A stretch of 64,000 bases of DNA from Bacteroidales bacterium (lineage in GTDB: Bacteria > Bacteroidota > Bacteroidia > Bacteroidales > P3): assembly GCA_017550405.1 (NCBI GenBank), contig JAFZPH010000049.1, positions 62,001 to 126,000 on the forward strand. The letters run 5' to 3'. Shown here in pieces: positions 35,159-43,805 of this stretch. Each line of letters starts with the position of its first letter. Positions within the stretch are counted from its first letter, which is position 1. The notes under the pieces are model-generated. The model made no database searches. It was not told the DNA's origin and saw only the letters and a program-made list of their open reading frames with translations. The position numbers and the translations under genes are program-made.

Positions 35159-35905
35159 ATGAAGAAACTTATCTTAGTGCGCCACGGCGAGAGTGAGTGG
35201 AATAAAATGAATCTTTTTACCGGTTGGACCGATGTAGACTTGACCCCTTATGGCATGTGCGAGGCCTATATGGCCGGCCGTCTGCTGAAAGAGGAGGGCT
35301 ACCACCCCACCATGTGCTACACCTCGTACCTGAAACGCGCCGTGAAGACCCTGAACCAGATTCTCGACGCCATGGACATGGACTATCTGCCCGTGGAGAA
35401 AAGCTGGCGCCTGAACGAAAAGAGCTATGGCGCCCTGCAGGGAGCCAACAAGGCCGAGACATTGAAGAAATACGGCGAGGAGAAACTGATGCAGTGGCGT
35501 CGCAGCTATGACGTACAGCCTCCTGCACTGGACATCGACGACAAACGCAATCCCCGCAAAGACCCGCGCTACGACTCTGTAAGCGATGCCGAACTGCCCG
35601 CTACCGAGGCCCTGTGCGACACTATTGCACGACTGATGCCCTACTACGAAGGGACCATCCTTCCCGCCTTCCAACAGCACGACGAGGTGATGGTGGTGGC
35701 CCACGGCAATAGCTTACGCGGTATCGTAAAGACACTCAAAGGAATAAGCGATGCCGACATCGTTGGGTTCAATATTCCCACTGCTGTACCCTATATTTTT
35801 GAGTTCGACGACCAGATGAACCTCAAAAATGACTTCTATTTGGGCAACCAAGAGGAAATAAAGAAGAAAATAGAAGGCGTTAAGAATCAGGCAAAAAAGA
35901 AATAA
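35159..35905 (+). CDS. gpmA: 2,3-bisphosphoglycerate-dependent phosphoglycerate mutase
   Basis: 248 residues, the normal GpmA length. The phosphohistidine motif [10 protein letters not shown] starts at residue 5; the second catalytic His lies in [10 protein letters not shown] near residue 180. [17 protein letters not shown] and LNERSYGALQG-like segments (here [17 protein letters not shown]) match. It interconverts 3- and 2-phosphoglycerate in glycolysis. The ORF opens at 35099, but the ATG at 35159 gives the family N-terminus [10 protein letters not shown]. Confidence 0.95.
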   Translation: MKKLILVRHGESEWNKMNLFTGWTDVDLTPYGMCEAYMAGRLLKEEGYHPTMCYTSYLKRAVKTLNQILDAMDMDYLPVEKSWRLNEKSYGALQGANKAETLKKYGEEKLMQWRRSYDVQPPALDIDDKRNPRKDPRYDSVSDAELPATEALCDTIARLMPYYEGTILPAFQQHDEVMVVAHGNSLRGIVKTLKGISDADIVGFNIPTAVPYIFEFDDQMNLKNDFYLGNQEEIKKKIEGVKNQAKKK

Positions 35906-35963
35906 TTGGATGCTGAAAAGGGCAAAAAACGAAAAAAGTTTTGTTCAATCAAAAAAAAGTTCG

Positions 35964-35972
35964 TACTTTTGC
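35964..35972 (+). promoter_or_regulatory. -7 promoter box of the tRNA cluster
   Basis: TACTTTTGC, 52 bases before tRNA-Ser. Confidence 0.65.
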
Positions 35973-36024
35973 ACCCGATTTCGCTGGAGAAAAGCATAGG
36001 TTTTTCGAAGAAATCGACAGCTAC

Positions 36025-36115
36025 GGAGAGGTGGGTGAGTGGCTGAAACCAACAGTTTGCTAAACTGTCGTACTCGATTAGGGTACCGGGGGTTCGAATC
36101 CCCCCTTCTCCGCCA
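36025..36115 (+). tRNA. tRNA-Ser (GCT)
   Basis: 91 bases including an encoded CCA. Acceptor stem GGAGAGG pairs with CTTCTCC, the anticodon loop TTTGCTAAA reads GCT, the long variable arm is type II, and the T arm has GGTTCGAATCC. Confidence 0.95.
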
Positions 36116-36125
36116 AGCAAGAGAG

Positions 36126-36152
36126 AAAGACGTCCATGAGGCGTCTTTTTTC
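36126..36152 (+). terminator. Hairpin with T-run after tRNA-Ser
   Basis: AAAGACG-tccatgagg-CGTCTTT followed by a T-run. Possibly only partial, as the next tRNA follows 18 bases later. Confidence 0.6.
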
Positions 36153-36165
36153 TTGACAAAGGCAA

Positions 36166-36240
36166 CGGGATATGGCGTAGTCCGGTTAGCGCGCCTGCTT
36201 TGGGAGCAGGAGATCGCCTGTTCGAATCAGGCTATCCCGA
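36166..36240 (+). tRNA. tRNA-Pro (TGG)
   Basis: Acceptor stem CGGGATA pairs with TATCCCG, with discriminator A. The anticodon loop TTTGGGA reads TGG. The T arm is CCTGTTCGAATCAGG. CCA is not encoded. Confidence 0.94.
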
Positions 36241-36249
36241 CAAGTGAAC

Positions 36250-36314
36250 GTGTTAATGTGTGAATACGTTAATTTGTTAGTCAGATTTACGAATTAACAC
36301 ATTAACGAATTAAC
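36250..36314. repeat. Palindromic TTAATGTGTTAA-type element between tRNAs
   Basis: GTTAATGTGT (36252-36261) pairs perfectly with ACACATTAAC (36297-36306). The centre reads GTTAGTCAGATTTAC, related to the GTTAGTCGACTAAC centre at 4706-4719 and the TCAGACTAAC centre at 52620-52629. Confidence 0.7.
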
Positions 36315-36328
36315 AAGTTCAAAAAAGC

Positions 36329-36402
36329 GGTTCCGTAGCTCAGCTGGATAGAGCAACTGCCTTCTAAGCAGTAGGTCCTGCGTTCGAATCGCAGCGGAAT
36401 CA
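36329..36402 (+). tRNA. tRNA-Arg (TCT)
   Basis: Acceptor stem GGTTCCG pairs with CGGAATC (one G-T pair), the anticodon loop CTTCTAA reads TCT, and the T arm is CTGCGTTCGAATCGCAG. CCA is not encoded. Confidence 0.94.
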
Positions 36403-36423
36403 CAAAAAAAGAACCCAATTGAA

Positions 36424-36459
36424 GAGTGAGTCCCCAAGAGTCGGGGCTCTCTTTTTTTG
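36424..36459 (+). terminator. Rho-independent terminator after the tRNA cluster
   Basis: GAG(t)CCCC at 36428-36435 pairs with GGGGCTC at 36443-36449, followed by CTCTTTTTTT. Confidence 0.75.
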
Positions 36460-36544
36460 TCCCGTGGAAAAAAATGAGGTTGGGGTGTAGTTTATGGGAT
36501 GGTTTGTGTGTCTAAGGGACAGAAACGAAACAAAAAGACTTTTT

Positions 36545-37051
36545 ATGAAGAAAAAAGAACAAATTGAACGCGACTTCGAGCAGCTGGTGGAGCGGCAACG
36601 GCAGACCATCTATTCGGTCTGCTACCTGTTTGCCGACGAGCGGCAGCAAGCCGACGACCTGTTCCAAGAGACGCTCATACGCCTGTGGCAGGGCTTCGAC
36701 ACCTTCGAAGGCCGCAGCACCGAGAAGACCTGGATGTACCGCATCGCGTTGAACACATGCATCAACATGGACCGCAAACACCGCCGGCGCAAGGACACCT
36801 CACCCTTAGAACTGAGCGTGGACTACTTTGCCGATGCTGCCTCCTGGGACAGCAGCGAGGAACACAATCCCGCTGCCCAACGCCTGCATCGCCGCATCGG
36901 CAAGCTGCACCCCTTCGACCGCGCCCTCATCCTCCTCTGGCTCGAAGACCTGCCCTACGACGAAATCGCCGCCATCATGGGCATCACCGTCAAAAACGTA
37001 AGTGTACGATTAGTGCGCATACGCGAAAAACTCAAATCAATAACCGACTAA
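36545..37051 (+). CDS. ECF-type RNA polymerase sigma factor
   Basis: 168 residues. Sigma region 2 (QTIYSVCYLFADERQQADDLFQETLIRLWQGFDTFEGRSTEKTWMYRIALNTC) and region 4 (HPFDRALILLWLEDLPYDEIAAIMGITVKNVSVRLVRIREKL) are both clear. The ATG at 36545 (MKKKEQ) is preferred over 36494, which would overlap no other signal but adds an atypical leader. It is followed after 11 bases by a membrane protein that probably acts as its regulator. Confidence 0.92.
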   Translation: MKKKEQIERDFEQLVERQRQTIYSVCYLFADERQQADDLFQETLIRLWQGFDTFEGRSTEKTWMYRIALNTCINMDRKHRRRKDTSPLELSVDYFADAASWDSSEEHNPAAQRLHRRIGKLHPFDRALILLWLEDLPYDEIAAIMGITVKNVSVRLVRIREKLKSITD

Positions 37052-37062
37052 AACAAGCAACA

Positions 37063-37641
37063 ATGGAAAACAATTTCGATTTAAAACAAGAGCTGCAACA
37101 AGACCTCCGCGACCTGCAGCAAGACATAGCCAATCACAGTACTTTCAACAACGAAGTATGGCGCCGCTCGGTGCGCCGACGTGTTATAGGCATGTACCGC
37201 CTAAACCTGGCGTGCTCCGTCTTTCTCATCATTTTCGTCATTGTCATCACCCCGTTTCTCTTATATGAAAACTTATGGTCATGGTGGCTGATTATAATAG
37301 TCGATTTGCTGATGATTTCCATGACCATATACAGCCTTATTGTGACCCGTGGAATGCGGCGACCCGACATGAATTCAAAATCCGGACTGCTTTCCCTGCG
37401 CGAAAGTGTTCGGAGGAGTTCCCAAACGCCCAAACGCCACAAAGCCGTCATCTATGTGGTTAGCGGTATTGTCATAGCACTCATGTTAATCGATGCCTAT
37501 AAAAACAACCCCGACTTCATACCCTCCAAACTACTCGGAGGCGCTGCCGGCCTGTTTGCCGGCCTGCTGGTCGCCCGACGGCTGAAGAAACGCTATTCCA
37601 ACCTCAGCGAAGAGATAGACGAACTGCTGAAAGAGGAATAA
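37063..37641 (+). CDS. Membrane protein next to the ECF sigma factor (possible anti-sigma)
   Basis: 192 residues. An N-terminal soluble helix (DLKQELQQDLRDLQQDIANHSTFNNEVWRRS) is followed by two closely spaced membrane helices (LACSVFLIIFVIVITPFLLY, WSWWLIIIVDLLMISMTIYS). After a basic linker come a third helix and a short glycine-rich one, and then an amphipathic tail. The N-terminal helix facing the cytosol could hold the sigma factor, as anti-sigma factors do, but there is no zinc-binding anti-sigma motif. The function is inferred from its place 11 bases after the sigma gene. Confidence 0.65.
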   Translation: MENNFDLKQELQQDLRDLQQDIANHSTFNNEVWRRSVRRRVIGMYRLNLACSVFLIIFVIVITPFLLYENLWSWWLIIIVDLLMISMTIYSLIVTRGMRRPDMNSKSGLLSLRESVRRSSQTPKRHKAVIYVVSGIVIALMLIDAYKNNPDFIPSKLLGGAAGLFAGLLVARRLKKRYSNLSEEIDELLKEE

Positions 37642-37995
37642 ACCCAAATCACCGAAAACTCCGTAGTAATTGCCGAATCGTGCAACGCACAGGGATTAGC
37701 CCTGCCCTATATCCTTGTTCTGCCTACCCACCCTGCGCCGTGAAGCGGCAACGATTCCCCCTCGCTACGGAGAAGGGCCGTTCAATCCTGCATCGTTAAA
37801 GTATCGTTATAGCATCGTTACTCGATATGATAACGGAAAACAAGCCGAGAAGCAGGCAACATCGAGCCGAGATTGAACGACCCAAGTGGGTTTAGCTTGT
37901 CAAACGCCATGTGCAGTCAAACTTACTGTGCTGGGATACTTGTGGTGGGCTCTATATAATTCTGACATTTAGGTTATGCCCCCTGATTTTTTGCC
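37642..37995. other. 354-base noncoding stretch with 11-bp repeats
   Basis: It holds three tandem 11-bp units at 37790-37822 (gcatcgttaaa, gtatcgttata, gcatcgttact), reverse-complement relatives of those at 7571-7614. I see no promoter box and no RNA gene in the rest. Confidence 0.6.
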
Positions 37996-39042
37996 TTACT
38001 GGTTCTTACCCGCCAGTAGGCCGCAGGCGGCCATGATGTCCTCGCCACGCGAGGCCCGGATGGTGCAGATGATGCCATGGTCGTTGAGGTAGTCGCGGAA
38101 ACGCTCCATATCCTTCGGCAGGGAGGTCTTGAAAGGTGTGTCGGGCGAGGAGTGGAAGCGGATAAGGTTGACCCGGCAATACAGCCCCTTGAGCAAACGC
38201 ACCAACTCGGCAGCATGACGGATGTCGTCGTTAAGCCCTTTGAACATGATATACTCGAAAGAGATTCGACGCTGGCCGCTCCAGTCGTACTTGCGGAGCA
38301 ACGCCACCACATCGGCAATGGGATAAGCCCGTTGCATGGGCATAATTTCCTGTCGCTCGCTGCCAAATGGGTTGTGCAGGCTCACGGCCACATGGCACTG
38401 GCTCTCGTCGAGGAAGCGTCTCAAACCGGGGATAATGCCCACCGTGGAGACGGTGATGCGATGGGGGCTCCACCCCAGTCCCCACGGGGCAGTGAGAGCC
38501 TCGGTACTGCGCAGTATGTTGTCGAGGTTGTCCATAGGCTCGCCCATACCCATAAAGACGATATTGGTGAGACAGTCGAATTCGGGGATGGAGAATATCT
38601 GGTTAAGAATGTCGGCAGCCGACAGGTTGCCATGGAACCCCTGCTGCCCGGTAACACAGAACCGACACCCCATCTTGCATCCCGCCTGGCAGGAGACACA
38701 GAGCGTGCCCCGGTCGCCGTCGGGGATGAAGACGCTCTCGATATACTGGGAAGGGTCGTCGGACTTTTGGAAGAGATACTTCTTGGTGCCGTCGCGCGAC
38801 ACTTGGCATTCCACCGGGACATGACGGCCGATAACAGCTATCTCCTTCAGCCGGGAGCGGTTTTTAAGCGAGAGGTTGGTCATGGCGTCGATGCTGTCGA
38901 CATGCTTGGCATAAAGCCAGTCGCATATCTGTTTGGCGGCAAAACGCGGCATGCCCTCGGCTGCACAAAGCTGCTGCAACTGGTCGAGAGACATTCCAAG
39001 CAGATGCTGCCCGTCGGGCATGGCAGAGGTATCTTGAGTCAT
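37996..39042 (-). CDS. rlmN: 23S rRNA (adenine-2503-C2)/tRNA methyltransferase RlmN
   Basis: 348 residues. The radical-SAM cysteines are in SCQAGCKMGCRFCVTG (CxxxCxxC) near residue 118. The second catalytic Cys, which carries the methyl, lies near the C-terminus in HGIICTIRAS, followed by RGEDIMAACGLL. RlmN methylates C2 of A2503 in 23S rRNA and A37 of some tRNAs. It starts 13 bases after the PBP1A gene. Confidence 0.94.
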   Translation of the reverse strand: MTQDTSAMPDGQHLLGMSLDQLQQLCAAEGMPRFAAKQICDWLYAKHVDSIDAMTNLSLKNRSRLKEIAVIGRHVPVECQVSRDGTKKYLFQKSDDPSQYIESVFIPDGDRGTLCVSCQAGCKMGCRFCVTGQQGFHGNLSAADILNQIFSIPEFDCLTNIVFMGMGEPMDNLDNILRSTEALTAPWGLGWSPHRITVSTVGIIPGLRRFLDESQCHVAVSLHNPFGSERQEIMPMQRAYPIADVVALLRKYDWSGQRRISFEYIMFKGLNDDIRHAAELVRLLKGLYCRVNLIRFHSSPDTPFKTSLPKDMERFRDYLNDHGIICTIRASRGEDIMAACGLLAGKNQ

Positions 39043-39055
39043 ACTGTAGGAGCGT

Positions 39056-41311
39056 TTAGAAATCGTATTCGGGGGCTTCGTTCAATATCTCCTGCTGGAA
39101 CTGCGAACAGTCGAGCTCCACATCCAGCGGTACATTGGGACGGTCGAAATCACCCCGCGGGAACTTGAGCGATTTGTCGGTGTAGATGTTCCGCATATAA
39201 TAGCCGAAGATGGGAAGTGCCTGCGCGGCACCCTGACCGTAGGTCATGTTGCGGAAATGGATGCTGCGCACCTCGCCTCCGGTCCAGATGGCGGTGGCCA
39301 GTTTGGGGGTGATGCCCACAAACCAGCAGTCGGAGTTGTTCTGCGTGGTGCCTGTCTTGCCCGCAATGGCGTTGCTGAAATCGTTGAGGTGATACTTGTA
39401 GTTGAGGCGGACACCCGTACCGCTCTGCACCACGCCTTTCATCAGTTCAATCATCATGTAGGCGGTGCGTTCGCTGATAGCCTCATGCCTTTCGGGGGTG
39501 AAACGGTCGAGCACAGTACCCTTCTTGTCCTCGATGCGCGTGATGAAGATGGGTTCCACATATTCGCCCTTGTTGGCAAAGGTGGCCATGGCCCCTGCCA
39601 TCTCGTATACGGTGATTTCGGGCGTACCCACACAGATGGCAGGAACTGCATCAATCTCGCTGTTCACGCCCATCTTGCGGGCGATGGCTATCACCTGTTC
39701 GGGAGACCCTTGTTTCATCAGATATGCCGACACCCAGTTGATGGAGTGCGCCAAGGCCCATTTGAGGGTGACCATCTGATTCTCGCGTTCGTGCGACGAG
39801 TTCTTGGGGCACCAGTCCGGCTGTCCCCACACCTCGAAGCAGACCTCCGAGTTGGGCACCTGGGTACAGGGGTACATCCCCAAATCCTGCAGTGCCATGG
39901 TGTAGACAAACGGTTTGAAGGTTGAACCCACCTGGCGGTGGCTCATCACATTGTCGTATTTAAAATAGCGGTAGTTGATGCCGCCCACATAGGCCTTCAC
40001 ATGACCCGTGCCCGGTTCAACCGACATCAGTCCCACATTAAGGAATTTCTTGTAGTAGAGCAGCGAGTCCCACGGCGACATGACAGTGTCGACATTCCCC
40101 TTCCACGAGAAGAGACGCATCTTCACCTTCTCCCTGAAAATCTTACGGCACTCCTTCTCGCTCTTGCCCTGCACCTTGTGCAGCTGATAGTAGCGGTCGG
40201 AGCCTTTCATGGCCTGAACCAGGATTTTCTCCTGCTGTTCGGGCGAGATGTCGCAGAAGGGGTTTCCGCCACGTGCTTTCAGCTCGCGGTTGAACTGGGG
40301 CTGGACCTCCTTGCTCATGTGTTCGCGCACAGCGGCCTCGGCATAGCGCTGCATGCGGGAATCGATAGTGGTGTAGATACGGAGGCCGTCCTTATGTACA
40401 TCATAGTGTTCCCCATCGTTGTTACGATGGTGTTTACACCAATCTTTCATATAGTTGCGGATATACTCACGCAGATAGGTGGCCAAGCCGTCGTTATGAC
40501 TTTGGGGAGAGTAATGCGACACATCGATCTTCTCCTCCTTGAACTTCTCGTATTCCTCCTCGGTGAGATAGTTGTAACGCTTCATCTGCGAGAGGACAGT
40601 GTTCCGACGCCCTAAGGCGGCCTCGGGGTGCAGCACCGGGCTGTAAGCCGTGGGTGCCTTCAGCAGTCCCACCAGCATGGCGGCCTCGTTCACCGAAAGG
40701 TCGGCGGGAGTCTTGTCGAAGAAGGTCTTGGCAGCGGTCTTGATGCCGAACGAGTTGCTGCCGAAGTCCACGGTATTGAAATACATGGCAATAATCTCCT
40801 GCTTGGAGTAGTTATGCTCCAGTTTCACAGCCACCACCCACTCTTTGAACTTCGAAAACACCGTGCCCACGGCTCCCTTGTGCTCGCGGGGGAACAGATT
40901 CTTGGCCAGCTGCTGGGTGATGGTGCTGCCGCCACCGCTGCTGCTGTGGCGACCCAGAAGGGTCTTGAAGAACACACGGAACAGGCTTCGCGGGTCGATG
41001 CCCGAATGCTTGTAGAAACGGACATCTTCGGTGGCAATCAAAGCATTTACCAGATTGGGCGACAACTCGTCGTACGTCACGTTCGAACGGTTCTCGATAC
41101 CGATAAAGCCAAGTATCTCGCCATCGGCCGAAAGCACCTCTGTGGCCTGGTTGCTCTGCGGGTTCTCCAACTCCTCGAAGGAGGGCATGAAACCCAGCCA
41201 CCCCAACGACAGCAGTGTGAAGAACAAGAAGATGAATATCCACACCCCGGCGAAAATCTTCCACGCGGTGCGGATGGTGTTGCTATTGACTTTCATTCGT
41301 TTCTTTGCCAT
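39056..41311 (-). CDS. mrcA: Class A penicillin-binding protein 1A (transglycosylase/transpeptidase)
   Basis: 751 residues. N-terminal membrane helix, then a GT51 glycosyltransferase domain with ATEDVRFYKHSGIDPRSLFR (catalytic Glu) and GGSTITQQLAKNLF, and a transpeptidase domain with S-x-x-K in GSTFKPFVYTM, S-x-N in AHSINW and K-T-G in AGKTGTTQNNSDCWFVG. It polymerises and crosslinks peptidoglycan. Gene order holB-ricT-gldH-PBP1A-rlmN is common in Bacteroidales. Confidence 0.95.
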   Translation of the reverse strand: MAKKRMKVNSNTIRTAWKIFAGVWIFIFLFFTLLSLGWLGFMPSFEELENPQSNQATEVLSADGEILGFIGIENRSNVTYDELSPNLVNALIATEDVRFYKHSGIDPRSLFRVFFKTLLGRHSSSGGGSTITQQLAKNLFPREHKGAVGTVFSKFKEWVVAVKLEHNYSKQEIIAMYFNTVDFGSNSFGIKTAAKTFFDKTPADLSVNEAAMLVGLLKAPTAYSPVLHPEAALGRRNTVLSQMKRYNYLTEEEYEKFKEEKIDVSHYSPQSHNDGLATYLREYIRNYMKDWCKHHRNNDGEHYDVHKDGLRIYTTIDSRMQRYAEAAVREHMSKEVQPQFNRELKARGGNPFCDISPEQQEKILVQAMKGSDRYYQLHKVQGKSEKECRKIFREKVKMRLFSWKGNVDTVMSPWDSLLYYKKFLNVGLMSVEPGTGHVKAYVGGINYRYFKYDNVMSHRQVGSTFKPFVYTMALQDLGMYPCTQVPNSEVCFEVWGQPDWCPKNSSHERENQMVTLKWALAHSINWVSAYLMKQGSPEQVIAIARKMGVNSEIDAVPAICVGTPEITVYEMAGAMATFANKGEYVEPIFITRIEDKKGTVLDRFTPERHEAISERTAYMMIELMKGVVQSGTGVRLNYKYHLNDFSNAIAGKTGTTQNNSDCWFVGITPKLATAIWTGGEVRSIHFRNMTYGQGAAQALPIFGYYMRNIYTDKSLKFPRGDFDRPNVPLDVELDCSQFQQEILNEAPEYDF

Positions 41312-41406
41312 GATAACTATTCTCTTTGTTGTGTTATAGTGTGACCTTGGTGACGATGGTAGAAGTCCGGATTACAGGGAGACTCACTCATCACGCATTC
41401 ACACAT

Positions 41407-41901
41407 TCATTTTTCCATGCCGGGACCGAATTTCTCTATTCTCAGGCCGACGCTCTTCAACCCCGCCACGCAGGTGTCGCGCATGCCGTGGGCCACCTCG
41501 AAGTGGTAGTTGCCCGTGCGGGGGAAGATGACGTGCCTGCGGAAGACAAAGCGGCTGTCCACATAGCGGCCCGTGCGGCGACCGTACCAGTGTCCCTCCA
41601 CATCGGCCAGAGGACACTCAAGCGTATCGTAGGCCACACTCCCGTCGGGGAACGTCGTATTGATAAAGAAGAACACGTTTGCCTTGGGGAAATGGACGCT
41701 GTTGCGCACATCCACATAGAAATCGAACAACTGCAAGGTATCCTCCACCTCCACATCAAACTCCAGACGGTCGTTCATATCCCAGCCCGTCTCGTCGACA
41801 TCCTGCTGTACGGTGTAATACACGTTCTTGTCGCAGGCAGCGGTCAACACCGCTGCCGCACCCAGGAAGAGCGGTATCGCAATATGCATCAGTTTTCTCA
41901 T
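41407..41901 (-). CDS. gldH: Gliding motility lipoprotein GldH
   Basis: 164 residues. The lipobox AVLTAAC gives a lipidated N-terminus. The conserved core LEFDVEVEDTLQLFDFYVDVRNSVHFPKANVFFFIN and DTLECPLADVEGHWYG matches GldH. In gliding Bacteroidota GldH is needed for T9SS-dependent motility; in gut members it is retained without gliding and its role is unclear. The T9SS cargo at 30.6 kb shows the secretion system is in use. Confidence 0.88.
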   Translation of the reverse strand: MRKLMHIAIPLFLGAAAVLTAACDKNVYYTVQQDVDETGWDMNDRLEFDVEVEDTLQLFDFYVDVRNSVHFPKANVFFFINTTFPDGSVAYDTLECPLADVEGHWYGRRTGRYVDSRFVFRRHVIFPRTGNYHFEVAHGMRDTCVAGLKSVGLRIEKFGPGMEK

Positions 41902-41997
41902 ATCAATGTTGTATTCGTTCTGTTCATCATACTAAAGTGTCCATATACCGTTTGGTTTGTGACCAGGTGTAGGCAACACCCTCGCACATCCGCAACG

Positions 41998-43758
41998 CTA
42001 CTCTTTTCCGTCGTGGCGGTCTCTGCCCGAGCTGCGGCGGCCGTTGTGGCGACCTGCTCCAGGATTATTACGAGGACGCTGGTACTCGTCGCGGCGCGGC
42101 GAACCCGCATTCGAGCTGTACCGCCGTTCACCCTGTTCCGGGACAGTCCCCTTGGTGGGGTTGGGACGCCGTTCCTGACGCTCGCCGCGGTCGGCACGGT
42201 CGCCTCTGTCGAGACGTTCGCCACGTTCCGCTCGGTCGTTCTGACGGCCACGCCCATGCTGGCGGTCGGCGTTGCGGCCACGCCCACCGGCACCCTGCTG
42301 CTCCTTCGGCGACGACTGCGTATCCGTGTCGCCCAAATCGTCGGCCATGCGGCGCAACTCACGCTCGAACTCGGCATTGTCCGTCTCCTGGGCCAGAGCC
42401 GCTGTCGACATCAGTTCCACCTGATAATCCTCCAGCTTCTCGGCATACTCCTGATTGTGGTTCATCTCTATCAGCTTCTTGACGCTCTCGGCGGGGATGG
42501 CGTACAGGTCGCTCTCGCCCTCGTAGGCATACCACATAATGCCACGGAACACATCGGTCTTCTTATACAGTGCCAACCCCTTCTTGAAGCGGATAGGCAC
42601 ATTGGCCGGCGGGAACTTCTTCAGCGCGTCGGCATATACCTCGCACTCGAAGTTCAGACAGCATTTCAACTTGCCACACTGGCCTGCCAGCTTCTGTGGG
42701 TTGGGCAGAATCTGCTGTGTCTTGGCTGCACTGGTGGTCACCGACTTGAAATTGGTGAGCCACGTGCTGCAGCACAATTCGCGGCCGCAGGTACCCAGGC
42801 CGCCCACCTTGCCGGCCTCCTGGCGCACACCGATCTGCTTCATCTCGATGCGGACATGGAACTCTTCGGCCAGCACCTTAATCAATGTGCGGAAATCCAC
42901 GCGGTCGTCGGCTGTATAGTAAAAGATAGCCTTGGCGTTGTCGCCCTGGTACTCCACATCGTTCACCTTCATCTCCAGATTCAAGTCCTGCGCAATGCGG
43001 CGGGTCTTGAGCAGAGCCTCGTGCTCATTCTTCAGGCTCGTTACCCAGCGTTCCAAATCGGTGCTTTTGGCACGGCGGAACAGCTTGCGGATATTCTCGT
43101 CGGCTGGGTCCACGTGGCGTTTCTTCATCTGGATACGGCACACCTCGCCCGTCAGGCTCACAATGCCTATGTCGTGACCCGGAGTCCCCTCCACAGCCAC
43201 CACGTCGCCCTCAGTCACATCCAGGCCGTCGGGCAGACGGAAAAAGTCCTTGCGGTTATTCTTGAAACGCACCTCCACGCAGTCGAAAGGTCTGAGGCCG
43301 GGTTGACGGATGCCGCGCATCCAGTTGCACGACGTCACCTTGCTGCAGCTGCGTGTCTCGGTCTCGCTCACCGGCACATACGACTCGGGGCATCGTTTGC
43401 ACCCGCGCGAAAGGAACACACTCTCGTCATACTTCACCCACGGCAGGGTCGGGTCGGGTTCAAGATAAGGGTCTATCGAATTCTCGGGAGCCAAGTGTTC
43501 ACCGAAGATGTCCACCTCGTCATCCGGCGAACCGCCGGTAGTGTTCACCCGTCCCGATGCGGAGTGTCCTTTTTCGCTTGCAGCACTGCGGCGGCGGTCC
43601 CTGATAAACGCCTCCACCTCCTCGGCGGTAGCGGCATCGTCGTCCACCTTCTTCACATCGGGTGATTCGCCTTTAATTATCTCCGGCGATACGTTCTCGT
43701 TGGCACTGCCTTTTATTATTTCCGGCGATACGCCGGCGGTATGTTTATTTTCTTCCAT
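41998..43758 (-). CDS. ricT: RicT/PSP1-domain regulatory protein with a disordered basic tail
   Basis: 586 residues, longer than most RicT (~250-450). The core, residues ~110-430, has cysteine-rich PSP1 features: SRGCKRCPES, then TCGRELCCSTWL and GQCGKLKCCLNFE, ligands of the Fe-S clusters reported for the RicAFT complex. The N-terminus (~100 residues) is acidic and carries two copies of VSPEIIKG. The C-terminal ~150 residues are rich in Arg, Gly, Asp and Asn (RGRNADRQHGRGRQNDRAERG, RLDRGDRADRGERQERR) and look disordered, perhaps RNA-binding. RicT affects RNA processing and regulators in Firmicutes; its role here is inferred. Confidence 0.87.
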   Translation of the reverse strand: MEENKHTAGVSPEIIKGSANENVSPEIIKGESPDVKKVDDDAATAEEVEAFIRDRRRSAASEKGHSASGRVNTTGGSPDDEVDIFGEHLAPENSIDPYLEPDPTLPWVKYDESVFLSRGCKRCPESYVPVSETETRSCSKVTSCNWMRGIRQPGLRPFDCVEVRFKNNRKDFFRLPDGLDVTEGDVVAVEGTPGHDIGIVSLTGEVCRIQMKKRHVDPADENIRKLFRRAKSTDLERWVTSLKNEHEALLKTRRIAQDLNLEMKVNDVEYQGDNAKAIFYYTADDRVDFRTLIKVLAEEFHVRIEMKQIGVRQEAGKVGGLGTCGRELCCSTWLTNFKSVTTSAAKTQQILPNPQKLAGQCGKLKCCLNFECEVYADALKKFPPANVPIRFKKGLALYKKTDVFRGIMWYAYEGESDLYAIPAESVKKLIEMNHNQEYAEKLEDYQVELMSTAALAQETDNAEFERELRRMADDLGDTDTQSSPKEQQGAGGRGRNADRQHGRGRQNDRAERGERLDRGDRADRGERQERRPNPTKGTVPEQGERRYSSNAGSPRRDEYQRPRNNPGAGRHNGRRSSGRDRHDGKE

Positions 43759-43805
43759 ATTGTTTATATTCAGTCAAAAAAATCAATTCATACATAGTTA
43801 GTTTG

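Noticed and set aside
36025..36402. The tRNA cluster as an integration site of an island
   Set aside because: No integrase and no duplicated tRNA 3' end was seen on either side; the neighbours are backbone genes.
41326..43665. A 779-codon open frame on the plus strand opposite ricT
   Set aside because: It is the antisense of the clear RicT gene; its Arg-rich, His-rich composition comes from the complementary strand of GC-rich codons.
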